DNA from: Deltaproteobacteria bacterium
GTDB taxonomy: Bacteria; SAR324; NAC60-12
NCBI GenBank assembly: GCA_002707655.1
Contig: PANO01000030.1
Coordinates: 1-5,466, forward strand
Direction: 5' to 3'
DNA length: 5,466 nucleotides
Shown here: positions 3,983 to 5,466 of the stretch, piece by piece
Layout: each line of letters begins with the position of its first letter
Position numbering within the stretch: position 1 is the first letter of the stretch
Made by a program: the position numbers and the translations under genes
Notes under the pieces: generated by a model
Database searches by the model: none
What the model saw: the letters and a program-made list of their open reading frames with translations, nothing else
Told to the model about the DNA's origin: nothing

Positions 3983-5466
3983 TTGCTCGCGCGCTTCCGC
4001 ATTCCCCTAGTGCTACTAGCTCACTTCACCGTGTTCTGGGGAGTGAACCAAGGCATCAACCCCCATCCGGACATGGTGGACCACTGGGAGTGGTCGCGGA
4101 CACTCTACCTGTCATACTACGAGCATCCACCGATGGTCGCAGTGATCTTCCGGGGGATCACGTTGCTGTTTGGCTCTGCTGAGTGGGCGTTGGAGCTTGG
4201 AGCGCAGTTGGTCAATCTTAGCATCATCGCACTCGCGGCCATGGTGGCCCAGCAAGCCTTTGGAGGAACAAGCGGGTGGTGGACACTCCTGTTGCTCTGT
4301 GGAACTCCGTACTTCACGCTGGGCAGCATCTTCCTGCACATCACGCAGGGGTTGGTTCTGAGCTGGCTGATCGGGCTTTACGGCTATCTGCGCTACCAGA
4401 AATCCGGCAACCCACGTTGGTGGTTGCTGATCGGAGTTGCTGGAGGTTTGGGGGCGCTCTCGAAGTATGTGATGATCCTCTTTTACTTGGGCATTGGGGT
4501 ACACCTGCTTGTTTACAAGGATCAACGCCGTGGGTTGCTCAACCCTTGGCTCTATGCAGCGGGGTTGCTTTCGTTGCTAATCTTCGCTCCAGTGCTGGTT
4601 TGGAATGCGCAACATGATTGGGTCTCCTTCCGTTGGCAGTTGGGGCGTGGCACGTCCGGAGCCGAGTTTGGGCTCAATACTCTTTTCTTCACGGTAGGGC
4701 ACATCCTCCTGTTTTCACCAGTGCTACTGCCCGCAGGAGTCCTGAGCTGCTGGAAGCTGAGGGAGCGATTGCGCGATAGCCGCACTCCGGAAGCAGTCAT
4801 TTTTGTGCTGGGGGCTACCCCCCTCGGATTCTTCACGCTAGCCAGCCTGAAAGGCAGCATCGCTGATCCGCATTGGGCGAACCTGAGCTACTTGGGTCTT
4901 GCGATGATCACGGCAAGGGCCATAGACTCCCTTAAGCTGAAGCGTCCCGCGTGGATCATCACTGCGGGATTGTTCTTCAACCTACTGGTCGCCTCGGCAG
5001 TTCTCATCCACGTCCACGCCCCCTTTCACGATATCATCCCCTACGATTTGGAGAACTACCCCTACCTTCAGGAGCAGGGAGTCCCAGAATCTGTGCTGGA
5101 GAAGCTCAAGGCTGACGACGGGCTTTATTTTGGCACGCAGACCTACCGGAAGGTGCTGGAAGGGCAACTCGACAAAAGCGAGCGGGATCAGTACGAGCAG
5201 GTCGTGCTACGCACCGCAATGGAAGTCTCCGGGGATCGCTTCACAAGGGTCTTGGGGTGGCAGGAAACCCGCAAGCAGATCGAGAGGATTCTTCGTGAAC
5301 ACAACCTTGGACTTCCGGAGTATGTCGTCTCCCGCGAGTATCAGTTGAGCAGCGCGGTCGCCTACTATCTCCACCAACAGCCGTGGCCCCACAGTATCGA
5401 AAAACCCGAGCGCAACCAGTGGAGTCCAGAGAAGGCGGTGCGGGCGGGGCCGTCCATGTTCGTTTG
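3983..5466 (+). CDS. GT-C membrane glycosyltransferase, PMT_2/ArnT-like (GT39/GT83 type), 3'-truncated
   Basis: One frame is open from an in-frame TGA at 3971-3973 to the right edge, giving 494 codons from the TTG at 3983. The translation is a polytopic membrane protein. Visible hallmarks (TTG = 1): PDMVDHWEW (29-37), whose Asp33 sits where the family has its catalytic acid in the first outer loop; YEHPPMVAVI (46-55); GLGALSKYVMILFYLG (155-170); FAPVLVWNAQHDWVSFRWQL (201-220), a strong family signature; and DPHWANLSYLGLAM (295-308). After the last predicted helix (about 323-345) comes a soluble part with LGWQETRKQIERIL (424-437), REYQLSSAVAYYL (451-463) and ERNQW (476-480), like the C-terminal module of ArnT-type enzymes. 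Predicted role: transfer of a sugar from a polyprenyl-phosphate carrier to an outer-face acceptor. The first ATG (4073) would cut off the first helix, so a TTG or GTG start (3983 or 4010) is needed; no good ribosome site was seen. It lies 37 bases after the GT2 gene, probably in one operon. The sugar and acceptor are unknown. Confidence 0.9.
   Translation, partial: MLARFRIPLVLLAHFTVFWGVNQGINPHPDMVDHWEWSRTLYLSYYEHPPMVAVIFRGITLLFGSAEWALELGAQLVNLSIIALAAMVAQQAFGGTSGWWTLLLLCGTPYFTLGSIFLHITQGLVLSWLIGLYGYLRYQKSGNPRWWLLIGVAGGLGALSKYVMILFYLGIGVHLLVYKDQRRGLLNPWLYAAGLLSLLIFAPVLVWNAQHDWVSFRWQLGRGTSGAEFGLNTLFFTVGHILLFSPVLLPAGVLSCWKLRERLRDSRTPEAVIFVLGATPLGFFTLASLKGSIADPHWANLSYLGLAMITARAIDSLKLKRPAWIITAGLFFNLLVASAVLIHVHAPFHDIIPYDLENYPYLQEQGVPESVLEKLKADDGLYFGTQTYRKVLEGQLDKSERDQYEQVVLRTAMEVSGDRFTRVLGWQETRKQIERILREHNLGLPEYVVSREYQLSSAVAYYLHQQPWPHSIEKPERNQWSPEKAVRAGPSMFV

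Noticed and set aside
4112..4525. Minus-strand open frame of 137 codons, and plus-strand frame 4276-4617
   Set aside because: Both fall inside the GT-C glycosyltransferase frame, which has clear family motifs throughout; these frames are polar shadows of hydrophobic codons.
1..5466. Mobile element, CRISPR array or RNA gene
   Set aside because: No transposase or integrase motifs, no regularly spaced direct repeats and no tRNA- or rRNA-like segment were seen, and nearly every base is accounted for by coding sequence.

Overview
The window is a densely packed piece of a bacterial chromosome. It holds six protein-coding genes, two of them cut by the window edges, and only about 100 bases lie outside coding sequence. 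Base composition looks like the mid to upper 50s in % GC (estimated by eye). The lineage cannot be fixed from sequence alone. A PBP5-type D,D-carboxypeptidase, a group-2 PyrF and a stand-alone PolB-like 3'-5' exonuclease fit a Gram-negative or deep-branching uncultured phylum, but this is only an impression. No mobile element, CRISPR array, rRNA or tRNA was seen.

Layout. (1) Bases 2-781, plus strand: the 3' two thirds of a peptidase S11 D-alanyl-D-alanine carboxypeptidase, used in peptidoglycan trimming. (2) Bases 744-1565, minus strand: pyrF, orotidine 5'-phosphate decarboxylase, which overlaps gene 1 tail-to-tail by 38 bases. (3) Bases 1615-2220, minus strand: a DEDDy 3'-5' exonuclease-like protein ending in QMSLF, a good match to the sliding-clamp-binding pentapeptide. 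It probably shares a transcript with pyrF. (4) Bases 2241-2927, plus strand: a small J-domain protein, divergent from gene 3 with only 20 bases between start codons. (5) Bases 2878-3945, plus strand: a family-2 glycosyltransferase of the polyprenyl-phosphate (DPM1-like) kind with two C-terminal membrane helices. (6) Base 3983 to the right edge, plus strand: a large polytopic GT-C glycosyltransferase (ArnT/PMT_2-like) that has no usable ATG start and is open at the window end.

How they may work together. Genes 5 and 6 form a classic pair. The GT2 enzyme would charge a polyprenyl phosphate with a sugar on the cytoplasmic face, and the GT-C enzyme would use such a lipid-linked sugar on the outer face to decorate lipid, glycan or protein. 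The J-domain gene lies in the same direction immediately upstream and may share their transcript. Genes 1, 2 and 3 are housekeeping-type functions with no obvious pathway link.

The points most worth a second look are the clamp-binding motif on the exonuclease, the non-ATG glycosyltransferase reading frame, the duplicated helical motif in the J-protein, and a strong excess of the palindrome TCCGGA. I found no clear evidence of a wholly new multi-gene system.
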